Below the pieces are notes generated by a model. The model was not told where the DNA came from. It was given only the letters and a program-made list of their open reading frames with translations, and ran no database searches. 64,000 nucleotides of DNA from Bacillus xiamenensis (GTDB lineage: Bacteria > Bacillota > Bacilli > Bacillales > Bacillaceae), in the NCBI RefSeq assembly GCF_000300535.1, contig NZ_AMSH01000008.1, forward strand, positions 16,778-80,777, read 5' to 3'. A program made the translations under genes and the position numbers. Positions 10,611 through 18,742 of the stretch are shown here, in pieces (position 1 is the stretch's first letter; each line of letters starts with the position of its first letter).

Positions 10611-10882
10611 AAAAAACGCCCCTTCGAATGAACGAAGGGACGATATATATCGCGGTACCACCCTGCTTAAAAGACAAATATCACGTCTTTTCACTTACAC
10701 TGATAACGGACAGATCCGTTCTTTCACTAATCAGGCAGCATGTATGCCCCTTTTCGTAAAAGCGGTTCGTGAGGGTAATTCGAATATCTCTTTGTACTGA
10801 CTCGCACCAGCCGTCAGCTCTCTTGAACAGGGAAAGATGATTCTACTGAATCTCAGTCAAAACCTTTGCATATTCAACTAAA
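10611..10882 (-). ncRNA. T-box leader of tyrS (Tyr)
   Basis: On the minus strand the leader contains the T-box core AGGGTGGTACCGCG (10651-10664), followed by a terminator with arms CGTCCCTTCGTT and GAAGGGGCG and a T6 run (10611-10642). The motif GACGGCTGGTG near its 5' end is shared with the leuS leader below. By alignment with that leader, the specifier codon is TAC (plus positions 10775-10777). Uncharged tRNA-Tyr would stabilise the antiterminator and allow tyrS transcription. Confidence 0.95.
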
Positions 10883-10886
10883 GTCA

Positions 10887-10915
10887 TTTTTAACATACTT
10901 TTGATATCAAGTCAA
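10887..10915 (-). promoter_or_regulatory. Promoter of the tyrS leader
   Basis: Minus-strand TTGACT (10910-10915) and TAAAAA (10887-10892) are separated by 17 nt. The -35 box lies only 13 nt past the acsA stop codon. Confidence 0.65.
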
Positions 10916-10928
10916 CTGACGAAGAAAC

Positions 10929-12653
10929 TTAGTCTTCCATTGTGGAAAGGTCACCAGCAGGTAAATTCAGCTCCCACGCCTTTAGTACACGTCTCATAAT
11001 TTTTCCGCTTCGGGTTTTTGGCAGTTTGTCTTTAAACTCGATTTCTCTTGGTGCCGCATGTGCAGCGAGTCCTTTTTTCACAAATGTACGAATTTCTTCT
11101 TTCAGGTCATCCGATGGCTCATATCCGCTTCTAAGCGCAATAAATGCTTTAATGATTTCGCCGCGCACTGGATCTGGTTTTCCAATGACCCCTGCCTCTG
11201 CAATGGCCGGATGTTCCACCAGTTTACTTTCCACCTCAAATGGACCGACCCGTTCTCCTGATGTCATAATGACATCATCCACACGTCCCTGGAACCAAAA
11301 GTATCCGTCTTCGTCCATATAAGCTGAATCTCCTGAAACATACCAATCTCCTGGCATAAAGTAAGATTCATATTTTTCAGGATTGTTCCAGATCGTATGC
11401 ATCATGGACGGCCAGCCCTTTTTGATGGCAAGGTTGCCCATTCGATATGGTGGGAGTTCGTTACCGGCATTATCGACAATCGCAGCTTCAACGCCTGGAA
11501 TTGGTTTGCCCATTGAACCTGGTTTGATATCCATGCATGGGTAGTTACAAATCAGCTGTGCACCGGTTTCTGTCATCCACCATGTATCGTGAATTCGTTT
11601 GCCAAATACAGCATCTCCCCAGCGGATAACCTCAGGATTAAGTGGTTCTCCTACACTTAAGACATGACGAAGCGAGCTAAGGTCATATTTTTGAATGAGA
11701 TCGTCCCCTGCCCCCATCAGCATTCTGAACGCTGTCGGTGCGCTATACCAAACGGTCACCCCAAGTGATTCAATGGTTTCGTACCACGTATCAGGGTTGA
11801 ACCTGCCCCCTAAAATGACATTTGTTGCTCCATTTAACCAAGGCGAAAAAATCCCGTATACTGTACCTGTTACCCAGCCTGGATCAGCTGTACACCAGTA
11901 GACGTCGTCTTCTTTCAGGTCAAGCACCCATTTACCGGTCTGATCTTGCTGCACCATCGCACCATGGACATGCAGCACACCTTTTGGCGTACCGGTTGAC
12001 CCTGATGTGTAATGCAGCAGATAGCCATCTTTTTCATCCATCCATTCAATGTCGAGTTCCTTTGCTGCGTTTTTAAATGCATCCTCATAGTGAATCGTCC
12101 GCACGCCATCGACGTCTTTCTTTTCACCGCCGACTATGACGACTGATTCAAGCTTTGGAAGCTCTGCAAACGGAATCCGCTCAAGCAAATCAGGCGTTGT
12201 CACAATCACTTTTGCCTCACTATTTTCTAAACGATCTTTGACGGCACCTTCCATAAATGCCTCAAATAACGGGCCGACGATTGCACCAATTTTGACAGCA
12301 CCAAGCAGAAGGAAATAGAGTTCAGGCGATCTTGGCATAAAGATAAAAACACGATCTCCTTTTTGCACATGTGCCTCTTCTCTTAATAGATTCCCTGCTT
12401 TGTTTGTGTTGATTTTCATATCCCTGAACGTATACTTTTCATCCCGCTGTGAATCTTTGTAGTGAAGCGCCACCTTGTTTTTACGAAACGAGTCCGCATG
12501 TCTGTCAATCGCTTCATAGGCTGCATTTATTTTTCCTGTTTCATACCAGGAGAAGTTTTTTCTCGCTTCCTCCCATGAAAAATTTTTGTATGCCTGCTCA
12601 TAATCATTTAAATGATAGTCCCCTTTTACTGATGGTAGCGTTTCCACTTTCAT
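10929..12653 (-). CDS. acsA: Acetyl-coenzyme A synthetase
   Basis: A 574-residue AMP-forming synthetase that makes acetyl-CoA from acetate, ATP and CoA. The adenylation P-loop YTSGSTGTPKG, WWMTETG and YVSGDSAYMDEDGYFWFQGR are present, and the C-terminal acetylatable lysine sits in PKTRSGKIMRR. In B. subtilis AcuA acetylates that lysine and AcuC removes the group; both genes lie divergently upstream here. The ATG at 12653 follows AAAGGGGG at good spacing; TTG 12656 is less likely. A cre site lies close to its start, so CcpA repression is expected. No clear terminator separates it from the tyrS leader. Confidence 0.97.
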   Translation of the reverse strand: MKVETLPSVKGDYHLNDYEQAYKNFSWEEARKNFSWYETGKINAAYEAIDRHADSFRKNKVALHYKDSQRDEKYTFRDMKINTNKAGNLLREEAHVQKGDRVFIFMPRSPELYFLLLGAVKIGAIVGPLFEAFMEGAVKDRLENSEAKVIVTTPDLLERIPFAELPKLESVVIVGGEKKDVDGVRTIHYEDAFKNAAKELDIEWMDEKDGYLLHYTSGSTGTPKGVLHVHGAMVQQDQTGKWVLDLKEDDVYWCTADPGWVTGTVYGIFSPWLNGATNVILGGRFNPDTWYETIESLGVTVWYSAPTAFRMLMGAGDDLIQKYDLSSLRHVLSVGEPLNPEVIRWGDAVFGKRIHDTWWMTETGAQLICNYPCMDIKPGSMGKPIPGVEAAIVDNAGNELPPYRMGNLAIKKGWPSMMHTIWNNPEKYESYFMPGDWYVSGDSAYMDEDGYFWFQGRVDDVIMTSGERVGPFEVESKLVEHPAIAEAGVIGKPDPVRGEIIKAFIALRSGYEPSDDLKEEIRTFVKKGLAAHAAPREIEFKDKLPKTRSGKIMRRVLKAWELNLPAGDLSTMED

Positions 12654-12668
12654 CAAACAGTCCCCCTT

Positions 12669-12682
12669 TGCATACGTTTACA
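12669..12682. promoter_or_regulatory. cre site upstream of acsA
   Basis: TGCATACGTTTACA fits the CcpA consensus TGWNANCGNTNWCA with two mismatches. It lies between the acsA promoter -10 (12689-12694) and the start codon, so bound CcpA would block elongation. Confidence 0.65.
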
Positions 12683-12688
12683 ATGACT

Positions 12689-12717
12689 ATTATAGTATAG
12701 ATGACTTTTTTTCTCAA
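12689..12717 (-). promoter_or_regulatory. Promoter of acsA
   Basis: On the minus strand TTGAGA (12712-12717) and perfect TATAAT (12689-12694) are 17 nt apart. Confidence 0.8.
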
Positions 12718-12735
12718 TTTTTAAAAAACTTATAG

Positions 12736-12749
12736 TGAAACCGTTTTAA
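12736..12749. promoter_or_regulatory. cre-like site upstream of acuA
   Basis: TGAAACCGTTTTAA is a near match to the cre consensus and overlaps the likely -35 region (12745-12750) of an acuA promoter whose -10 is TAAAAT at 12768-12773. B. subtilis also carries cre sites in this divergent region. Confidence 0.5.
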
Positions 12750-12808
12750 TTCCTGCAAGATTTAAGATAAAATAGAGACGACTCACTAGAATTTGAGGCG
12801 GTGGATAC

Positions 12809-13441
12809 GTGGAGCATCCTAAAACTTATTATTCAAAAACAATTGAGCACGAAACAGGCACCATCCTGATTGAAGGCCCGGTACCTGCATCAGAGCTTGC
12901 GAACTATACGTTTCATGAAGGACTAACGGCATTTCGCACGCCTGAGGAGCAGAAACAAGCACTTGTGGAAATAGCAGACCTTCCCGAAGGACGTATTATT
13001 ATTGCAAGAGTGGATGAGCTTGTCATAGGCTATGTCACGTATTTGTACCCTGATCCGCTTGAGCGCTGGTCAGAGGGCAACATGGAGAATTTAATTGAGC
13101 TTGGTGCCATTGAAGTCGCTCCTCCATTCAGAGGCTGCTCACTTGGCAAGCATTTACTCGATGTGAGCATGATGGATGAGCAAATGGAGAATTACATCAT
13201 CATTACAACTGAATATTACTGGCATTGGGATTTAAAGGGGACTAAGAAAAACGTTTGGGAGTACCGCAAAATGATGGAGAAAATGATGAACGCCGGCGGT
13301 CTTGTCTGGTTTGCAACAGACGAGCCAGAGATCAGCTCACATCCAGCCAATTGTTTGATGGCACGAATCGGAAAAAATGTGAGTCCTGATTCGATTGAGC
13401 GTTTTGATCGTCTTCGCTTCCATCAGCGCTTTATGTATTAG
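12809..13441 (+). CDS. acuA: Protein lysine acetyltransferase AcuA
   Basis: A 210-residue GNAT-fold acetyltransferase. The acetyl-CoA binding stretch is EVAPPFRGCSLGKHLLD. In B. subtilis AcuA acetylates and inactivates AcsA. The start is GTG at 12809 after GAGGCGGTGG; no better ATG exists. It heads the acuABC operon, divergent from acsA, and is probably under CcpA control through the cre-like site in the intergenic region. Confidence 0.95.
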   Translation: MEHPKTYYSKTIEHETGTILIEGPVPASELANYTFHEGLTAFRTPEEQKQALVEIADLPEGRIIIARVDELVIGYVTYLYPDPLERWSEGNMENLIELGAIEVAPPFRGCSLGKHLLDVSMMDEQMENYIIITTEYYWHWDLKGTKKNVWEYRKMMEKMMNAGGLVWFATDEPEISSHPANCLMARIGKNVSPDSIERFDRLRFHQRFMY

Positions 13442-13480
13442 CATTCCATTCGTTTTTTTCGGCAAAGGGGATTGGTAAAC

Positions 13481-14122
13481 ATGATGATTGAACAAATTAT
13501 GGAGCGTGATGTGATCACGCTGCGAAAAACCGATACGATTGAAGAAGCCATTCAAAAAATGAATGCGCATCACATTCGGCATATTCCCATCGTATCTAAT
13601 CAAGGCTCTGTCATTGGGATGGTGACAGATCGGGATATTAAAAATGCCAGTCCAAGTATTTTCGAAACAGAAAAAAGGCAGCTTTTTATTCAGAGGCCAG
13701 TTGAAGAGATTATGGTGTTAGAGACGATTACCGCTCATCCGCTTGATTTCGTTGAGGAGATTTCGAGCGTCTTCTTTGAGCACGGCATTGGCTGTCTACC
13801 AGTTGTCAGACGCGGTAAGCTTGTAGGCATTATCACGAAAACAGATTTACTTCGTACGTTTGTCAGACTGACAGGTGCAGACCAGCCGGGGTCACATTTA
13901 GAGGTTGAAGTGGAGCAAGTGACAGAAGGTCTTGCAGACATTACGGCCATTTTAAAGGAGCAGCATATTCAATTGCTGAGTGTACTCGTGTACCCGCATG
14001 CCAATGAAGCCTCTAAAGTGCTCGTCTTTCGCCTTCAGACCATTCATGCAGATCATGTGACGAAGCTGATTCGTGCAAAAGGCTATCAGGTACTCTGGCC
14101 TATGGAGCAGACGATCAAATGA
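13481..14122 (+). CDS. acuB: CBS-domain protein AcuB
   Basis: A protein of about 213 residues with two N-terminal CBS domains (IEQIMERDVITL to GMVTDRDIKNA, and VEEIMVLETITAHPLD to GIITKTDLLRTF) and a C-terminal ACT-like domain (LSVLVYPHANEASKVLVFRL). CBS pairs bind adenylates, so a role in sensing energy state for the acetyl-CoA synthetase cycle is plausible, but its biochemical function is not settled. The ATG at 13481 follows AAAGGGG by 10 nt; ATG 13484 is also possible. Its stop overlaps the acuC start in ATGA. Confidence 0.93.
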   Translation: MMIEQIMERDVITLRKTDTIEEAIQKMNAHHIRHIPIVSNQGSVIGMVTDRDIKNASPSIFETEKRQLFIQRPVEEIMVLETITAHPLDFVEEISSVFFEHGIGCLPVVRRGKLVGIITKTDLLRTFVRLTGADQPGSHLEVEVEQVTEGLADITAILKEQHIQLLSVLVYPHANEASKVLVFRLQTIHADHVTKLIRAKGYQVLWPMEQTIK

Positions 14123-15279
14123 AGGAAGCGGCCTTTGTTTTTTCACCATCTTTTCAAACGTACCAGTTTCATCAAGACCATCCATTCAATCAGCTTCGTG
14201 TCTACTTAACATACGACCTTCTTCAAAAAATGAAGGCGTTATCGGATGATGAGATTGTCGCCCCTCGTATGGCGACGCTGGAGGAATTAAAGCTCGTCCA
14301 TACAGCAGACTATATTCAAGCAGTACAGCGGGCAAGTGAAGGCAAACTGTCTACAAGAGACGGTGAACGATACGGTCTTGGCACTGAGGATACACCGATG
14401 TTTGAAGGGATGCATGAGGCGGCTTCTCTCCTTGTTGGCGGAACATTAACCGCGGTTGATCAAGTGATGCTTGGGCATTCACAGCACGCACTCAATCTTG
14501 GCGGCGGGCTTCACCACGGATTTAAAGGGCGTGCATCTGGATTTTGTATTTATAATGACAGCTCTGTGGCCATTCAATATATTCAAAAGAATTATGGCGC
14601 AAGGATTTTATATATTGATACGGATGCTCATCACGGTGATGGTGTACAGTTTAGCTTCTATGATGATCCAGAGGTATGTACTGTATCCATTCATGAAACG
14701 GGACGCTACTTATTCCCTGGAACTGGACAAGTACAGGAAAGAGGCCATGATAAAGGCTATGGCTATGCGTATAATATTCCGCTAGATGCATTTACAGAAG
14801 ATGAATCGTTTCTAGAAGCATATCGAACAGCAGTGACTGAGATTGCTGCTTTTTTTAAACCAGATGTGATTTTGACGCAAAATGGAGCGGATGCTCACTA
14901 TTATGATCCTTTAACTCATTTATCTGCCACGATGAAAATATATGAGGAAATTCCTAAACTTGCCCATGAGCTTGCACATCAATATTGTGATGGCAAATGG
15001 ATTGCTGTGGGTGGAGGTGGATATGATATTTGGCGTGTTGTTCCAAGAGCGTGGAGTCGCATTTGGCTTGAGATGAAAGGCATCACACCGCCGGCTGAAC
15101 TTCCTCAGGAGTGGATTCAGGCATGGAATAAGCAATCGCCTGTCCCCCTACCATCAACATGGGGAGATCCTGATGATTTGTATCCACCGATTCCAAGAAG
15201 AGCAGAAATCACAGAAAAAAATACACAAACGGTAGAAAAAGCACTCATGCCTGTTAGAAGAGAGAGGAAAAATGCATAA
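14119..15279 (+). CDS. acuC: Protein deacetylase AcuC
   Basis: A 386-residue class I/II histone-deacetylase-fold enzyme that reactivates acetylated AcsA. The zinc and active-site motifs are visible: GGGLHHGFKGRASGFCIYND, the metal ligands in DTDAHHGDGVQ, and GADAHYYDPL. Translation is coupled to acuB by a 4-nt overlap. It is the last gene of acuABC, followed by a bidirectional terminator shared with the convergent ccpA. Confidence 0.96.
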   Translation: MKEAAFVFSPSFQTYQFHQDHPFNQLRVYLTYDLLQKMKALSDDEIVAPRMATLEELKLVHTADYIQAVQRASEGKLSTRDGERYGLGTEDTPMFEGMHEAASLLVGGTLTAVDQVMLGHSQHALNLGGGLHHGFKGRASGFCIYNDSSVAIQYIQKNYGARILYIDTDAHHGDGVQFSFYDDPEVCTVSIHETGRYLFPGTGQVQERGHDKGYGYAYNIPLDAFTEDESFLEAYRTAVTEIAAFFKPDVILTQNGADAHYYDPLTHLSATMKIYEEIPKLAHELAHQYCDGKWIAVGGGGYDIWRVVPRAWSRIWLEMKGITPPAELPQEWIQAWNKQSPVPLPSTWGDPDDLYPPIPRRAEITEKNTQTVEKALMPVRRERKNA

Positions 15280-15280
15280 A

Positions 15281-15322
15281 AAAGAAGCAGGCTGTCACTG
15301 ATGAGGTGAGCCTGCTTTCTTG
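15281..15322. terminator. Terminator shared by acuC and ccpA
   Basis: AAGCAGGCT and AGCCTGCTT arms, extended by GTCAC/GTG pairing, are flanked by A-runs and T-runs. It lies between the convergent stops. Confidence 0.8.
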
Positions 15323-15323
15323 T

Positions 15324-16325
15324 TTATTTCGTTGATTGTCTTTCTTCGATTCTGTGTGGCAGTTCGACAATTTGGTCTTCCACTTGTTCTTTGTTCATCA
15401 GCTTTGTCAACAGTCTCATTGCGACAGCACCAATATCATATGTCGGCTGAACAACCGTTGTCAGCTGAGGGCGCACCATGAGAGAAAGTCTGGTGTTATC
15501 AAAACCAATCACTTCTAAATCTTCAGGGATGGATACGCCTCTGTCCTGCGCCCCGTGAATCACACCTAGAGCCATCTCGTCAGTAGCTGCAATAACAGCT
15601 GTCGGCTTGTCAGATTGGTCAAGCAGATTATCCAAAGCGTCAATTCCAGAATCATAAGAGTAATCACCTTCAGCGACAAGCGCTTCGTCAAACGCAATGC
15701 CCGCTTCTTCAAGCGCACGCTTATAACCAGCAAGCTTTCTTACAGAGTTAATTGGTTCTGACAGTGGGCCAGATACGAAGGCAATTCGTTTATGTCCTTT
15801 TTCAACTAATAGCTGAACGGAATCATAAACGGCCTGTTCATAGTTAATGTTGACAGATGGTGTTTGTGCCTGCTCTTCAACAGATGCTGCAAGAACAATT
15901 GGTACAGGAGAGCGCTTAAATTCTTCCACATGCACATCTGTGATGTTTCCACCCATAAAGACAATTCCATCCACTTGTTTGCCAAGCATTGTATTTAACA
16001 AATGAAGCTCTTTATCAGTATTTTGGTCTGAGTTGCTCAAAATGATGTTGTACTTGTACATTGTCGCGATATCTTCAATTCCTCGTGCAAGCTCAGAATA
16101 GAAGATACTAGAAATATCAGGGATGATGACCCCAACAGTCGTTGTCTTTTTACTTGCGAGACCTCGCGCGACTGCATTCGGACGGTAGCCAAGACGATCA
16201 ATCGCTTCAAGCACCTTTTTTCTTGTTGTTGGTTTTACGTTCGGATTACCATTCACAACGCGTGATACCGTTGCCATACTTACATTTGCTTCTCTTGCTA
16301 CATCATATATTGTAACATTATTCAC
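15324..16325 (-). CDS. ccpA: Catabolite control protein A
   Basis: A 333-residue LacI/GalR-family regulator. The N-terminal helix-turn-helix reads [20 protein letters not shown] and the hinge [17 protein letters not shown], essentially that of B. subtilis CcpA, followed by the periplasmic-binding-like core that docks HPr-Ser46-P. It represses or activates through cre sites, several of which occur in this window. I place the start at GTG 16325, because AAGGAGTGA lies at proper distance and the alignment with B. subtilis begins there; the frame to 16334 overlaps the ribosome site. Confidence 0.98.
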   Translation of the reverse strand: MNNVTIYDVAREANVSMATVSRVVNGNPNVKPTTRKKVLEAIDRLGYRPNAVARGLASKKTTTVGVIIPDISSIFYSELARGIEDIATMYKYNIILSNSDQNTDKELHLLNTMLGKQVDGIVFMGGNITDVHVEEFKRSPVPIVLAASVEEQAQTPSVNINYEQAVYDSVQLLVEKGHKRIAFVSGPLSEPINSVRKLAGYKRALEEAGIAFDEALVAEGDYSYDSGIDALDNLLDQSDKPTAVIAATDEMALGVIHGAQDRGVSIPEDLEVIGFDNTRLSLMVRPQLTTVVQPTYDIGAVAMRLLTKLMNKEQVEDQIVELPHRIEERQSTK

Positions 16326-16482
16326 ATAAATCACTCCTTCAAATACACTTCATATCTATAGCATTCACCAATTGGGTAGAGACATATCAGATACGAGGAA
16401 AATAATATCCTATTTGTCATTAAAACGATGAAAAGAGACACATAATTTTTCAATCTACATCAAAATGACATTCTTTTATGAA

Positions 16483-16519
16483 ATTATACACGTTTTTTCA
16501 TCATATGAAAACGTTCCCT
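16483..16519 (-). promoter_or_regulatory. Promoter of ccpA with overlapping cre-like sequence
   Basis: Minus-strand TTTTCA (16506-16511) and perfect TATAAT (16483-16488) are 17 nt apart. The sequence TGAAAACGTTCCCT (plus 16506-16519) covers the -35 and matches the cre consensus except at two positions. The rest of the 450-nt gap between aroA and ccpA is AT-rich and shows no gene. Confidence 0.55.
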
Positions 16520-16732
16520 TTCTTTTTATAACTAAATTAAACAAACTTTCATGCGTTTGTTATCTGTAAATTGAATCATATTTCATCAAAAGTCATCGTG
16601 AATGTCAGCTATGACAATGATCTTAGCAGATTTTGCCGAATTTTAAAAATGAAAACATTGTGAACAAGCGATGTTTAAGCTTGCAATGTGCTTTCTTCCT
16701 TTCATTCCCAATCTCCACCGTATTTTCTCCAT

Positions 16733-16763
16733 AAAAAAACCGCCGGGCTGTCATCCGGCGGTA
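16733..16763 (-). terminator. Terminator of aroA
   Basis: On the minus strand ACCGCCGG and CCGGCGGT arms are followed by a T-run of seven. Confidence 0.88.
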
Positions 16764-16776
16764 TTTCTACCTATGA

Positions 16777-17853
16777 TTATGCGTGAATGTTGACAAGTGG
16801 TCTTAACGCATCTAACCATTTTTCGAATTGAGGGATATCCATTTGCTGCGCTGAATCAGATAGGGCAACAGATGGATCAGGATGTACTTCTGCCATCACA
16901 CCGTCTGCTCCAATTGCAAGCGCTGCTTTAGCTGTTGGAAGAAGTAGATCTCTACGTCCAGTTGAGTGCGTCACATCAACAAAGACTGGTAAATGTGTCT
17001 CTTGTTTCAAGATTGGCACAGCAGAGATATCTAGTGTATTTCTTGTCGCAGTTTCGTATGTGCGGATTCCGCGCTCGCAAAGGATGATTTGGTCATTTCC
17101 TTGTGCGATGATGTATTCAGCTGCATTGATGAATTCTGAAATTGTTGCTGCTAGACCGCGCTTTAAAAGAACTGGCTTTTTCACAGATCCGGCTTCTTTT
17201 AATAGCTCGAAGTTTTGCATATTACGGGCACCAATTTGAATCACATCAATATGCTCGATGGCTTCTTCAATATGAGCTGGGTTGACGATTTCACTAATCA
17301 CAGCAAGACCGTATTCATCCGCTACACGCTTTAGAATCTTTAGACCGTCTACGCCAAGCCCTTGGAAGTCGTATGGACTTGTGCGAGGCTTAAATGCGCC
17401 GCCGCGAAGAAGTTTTAGTCCCTGTTGTTTAGCTGCTGCCGCTACTTCTGCGACTTGTTCGTAGCTTTCAACAGCACATGGGCCAACGATGAAGCGTTGT
17501 TTTCCATCACCGATCGCTTCTCCATTGATGTTCACGATTGTATTTTCTGGTTTTTTCTTACGAGAAACAAGAAGTGCTTTGCTGTGGTCATCTTCTTGAA
17601 GCTCTAGACCTGCTTTGAAAATTTCTTTGAAAATATGCTGGATGGTTGAATTTTCAAATGGGCCATCATTTTCTTCAATAATTTGGTTCAGCATTGTGCG
17701 CTCTCTGACAGGATCATAACGGTTGACACCTTGCGCTTCTTTTGCCTTTCCAATTTCTTTTACAATATTTCCTCTTTCATTGATCAATTTTAAGATTTGA
17801 AGATTCAGTTTATCTGCTTGCTGTCTCAATTGTTCCAATTCATTGTTGCTCAT
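16777..17853 (-). CDS. aroA: Bifunctional chorismate mutase / 3-deoxy-7-phosphoheptulonate synthase
   Basis: A 358-residue fusion. Residues 1-85 form an AroQ-type chorismate mutase domain ([20 protein letters not shown], then [10 protein letters not shown]). The rest is a DAHP synthase of the KDPG-aldolase-like type, with [25 protein letters not shown] and the metal/PEP motif [17 protein letters not shown]. It carries out the first committed step of aromatic amino acid synthesis, with the mutase domain acting as feedback sensor for chorismate and prephenate. ATG 17853 is preferred: AGGAAAGG is too close to 17862, and B. subtilis starts at MSN. Confidence 0.97.
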   Translation of the reverse strand: MSNNELEQLRQQADKLNLQILKLINERGNIVKEIGKAKEAQGVNRYDPVRERTMLNQIIEENDGPFENSTIQHIFKEIFKAGLELQEDDHSKALLVSRKKKPENTIVNINGEAIGDGKQRFIVGPCAVESYEQVAEVAAAAKQQGLKLLRGGAFKPRTSPYDFQGLGVDGLKILKRVADEYGLAVISEIVNPAHIEEAIEHIDVIQIGARNMQNFELLKEAGSVKKPVLLKRGLAATISEFINAAEYIIAQGNDQIILCERGIRTYETATRNTLDISAVPILKQETHLPVFVDVTHSTGRRDLLLPTAKAALAIGADGVMAEVHPDPSVALSDSAQQMDIPQFEKWLDALRPLVNIHA

Positions 17854-17915
17854 TTTTGTCATCCTTTCCTCTGCCCGCTCTCGCTTTTTATTTTTGATCT
17901 CTTATAATAGGGTTT

Positions 17916-17944
17916 ATTATAAACAAAGATTTCGGAATTGTCAC
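17916..17944 (-). promoter_or_regulatory. Promoter of aroA (proximal)
   Basis: Minus-strand GTGACA (17939-17944) and TATAAT (17916-17921) are separated by 17 nt. Confidence 0.75.
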
Positions 17945-17998
17945 GAAAAAATTCTTTATTACCCAAACGCTTTTAAGTGATAAAGTATTATGTGTAAG

Positions 17999-18026
17999 AT
18001 TATAGCATACTTTTGATGCAAGTAAA
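17999..18026 (-). promoter_or_regulatory. Possible second, distal promoter of aroA
   Basis: Minus-strand TTTACT (18021-18026) and TATAAT (17999-18004) are 16 nt apart, just downstream of the repeat-copy hairpin that would stop incoming ytxGHJ transcripts. Confidence 0.5.
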
Positions 18027-18044
18027 CCTTTTTTATAAAAAAAA

Positions 18045-18163
18045 CGTCAGCGGTTGCTGACGTTTTAGCGTGTAGACAAACCCTCGCATTCGGTGTCAGT
18101 CCTGCGTACCGGTAATCAAGAATGTAAAATTTGATAAGAGCAGGTAATAATCTTTATTTTATT
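18045..18163. repeat. Hairpin-headed repeat, copy A (partly decayed)
   Basis: A 119-nt unit directly abuts copy B. The first 63 nt, including the hairpin head CGTCAG-CGGTTG-CTGACG, are identical to copy B. The last 56 nt align without gaps but differ at 20 positions. With the A-run on its left, the hairpin also forms a good minus-strand terminator with a T8 tract. Confidence 0.9.
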
Positions 18164-18295
18164 CGTCAGCGGTTGCTGACGTTTTAGCGTGTAGACAAAC
18201 CCTCGCATTCGGTGTCAGTCCTGCGTGCCGGTGCTCACGAATGTCACATTTGCTCCGCGCCGGTACTCCTCCTTCCTAGACTGCAAAGGTTTTCT
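18164..18295. repeat. Hairpin-headed repeat, copy B (full)
   Basis: A unit of about 132 nt: head hairpin CGTCAGCGGTTGCTGACG, a middle part (GTGTAGACAAACCCTCGCAT onward), a second inverted repeat formed by GCCGGTGC and GCGCCGGT, and an end TAGACTGCAAAGGTTTTC. The last ~63 nt recur inverted at the window end in ytvA. It is non-coding here. Confidence 0.92.
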
Positions 18296-18300
18296 ATCAC

Positions 18301-18350
18301 ACTAAAAAGAAGACAAAGGGCTAAAATAAAGATCATTTTAGCCCTTTGTC
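18301..18350 (-). terminator. Terminator of ytxGHJ
   Basis: GACAAAGGGCTAAAAT (18312-18327) and its exact 16-nt complement (18335-18350) enclose a 7-nt loop. On the minus strand the stem is followed by TTCTTTTT. Confidence 0.8.
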
Positions 18351-18361
18351 AACAATCTGAA

Positions 18362-18385
18362 ACGTCAGCGGTTGCTGACGTTTTT
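18362..18385. repeat. Third copy of the repeat's head hairpin, next to the ytxJ stop
   Basis: ACGTCAGCGGTTGCTGACGT with the same stem and the same 6-nt loop as in copies A and B lies just past the ytxJ stop codon. The T-run follows on the plus strand, so on the minus strand it is a weak terminator; none of the rest of the repeat is attached. Confidence 0.8.
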
Positions 18386-18387
18386 CT

Positions 18388-18711
18388 TTACATATTATGT
18401 TCAAGCGCTTCTTGTGTAATGCTTGAGTGAGATGCATGCCATTTTACTTTTCCACCGCTAAAGATAAGTGCCTGCGGGCTTTCGTGCTTAACGCCTGACT
18501 TTTCAGCCACATAAGACGAAAGCTCTCTTGTGTTTTGAATTTGCAAGTAATACGTCGGCACGTCTTCATGAGCAGACGCAAATGCTTCAAACTCTTGAAA
18601 AGCAGCTTGGCTGATTGGGCATGTCAAACTGTGCTTAAAAAAGACAAAGGTTCCGTCTTGATTCGTTAGTTGATCAAATTGTTCTTCTGTTTCGATAAGT
18701 TGCTTTGACAT
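18388..18711 (-). CDS. ytxJ: Monothiol bacilliredoxin, YtxJ/BrxC
   Basis: A 107-residue thioredoxin-fold protein with the monothiol active site TCPIS (FKHSLTCPISQAAFQEF) and cis-Pro region ESPQALIF. YtxJ proteins remove bacillithiol from or exchange thiols on proteins in the cytoplasm. The start at 18711 is chosen for its GGAGCACATC ribosome site; the longer frame adds six residues overlapping that site. It is the last gene of ytxGHJ, 31 nt after ytxH, and so shares the stress promoters. Confidence 0.93.
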   Translation of the reverse strand: MSKQLIETEEQFDQLTNQDGTFVFFKHSLTCPISQAAFQEFEAFASAHEDVPTYYLQIQNTRELSSYVAEKSGVKHESPQALIFSGGKVKWHASHSSITQEALEHNM

Positions 18712-18742
18712 GATGTGCTCCTTCCTCACTTCAAACAGCGAG

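Noticed and set aside
18045..18385. Possible CRISPR-like array from the repeated hairpins
   Set aside because: Units are abutting and over 100 nt, there are no uniform spacers and no cas genes; it fits a dispersed hairpin repeat better.
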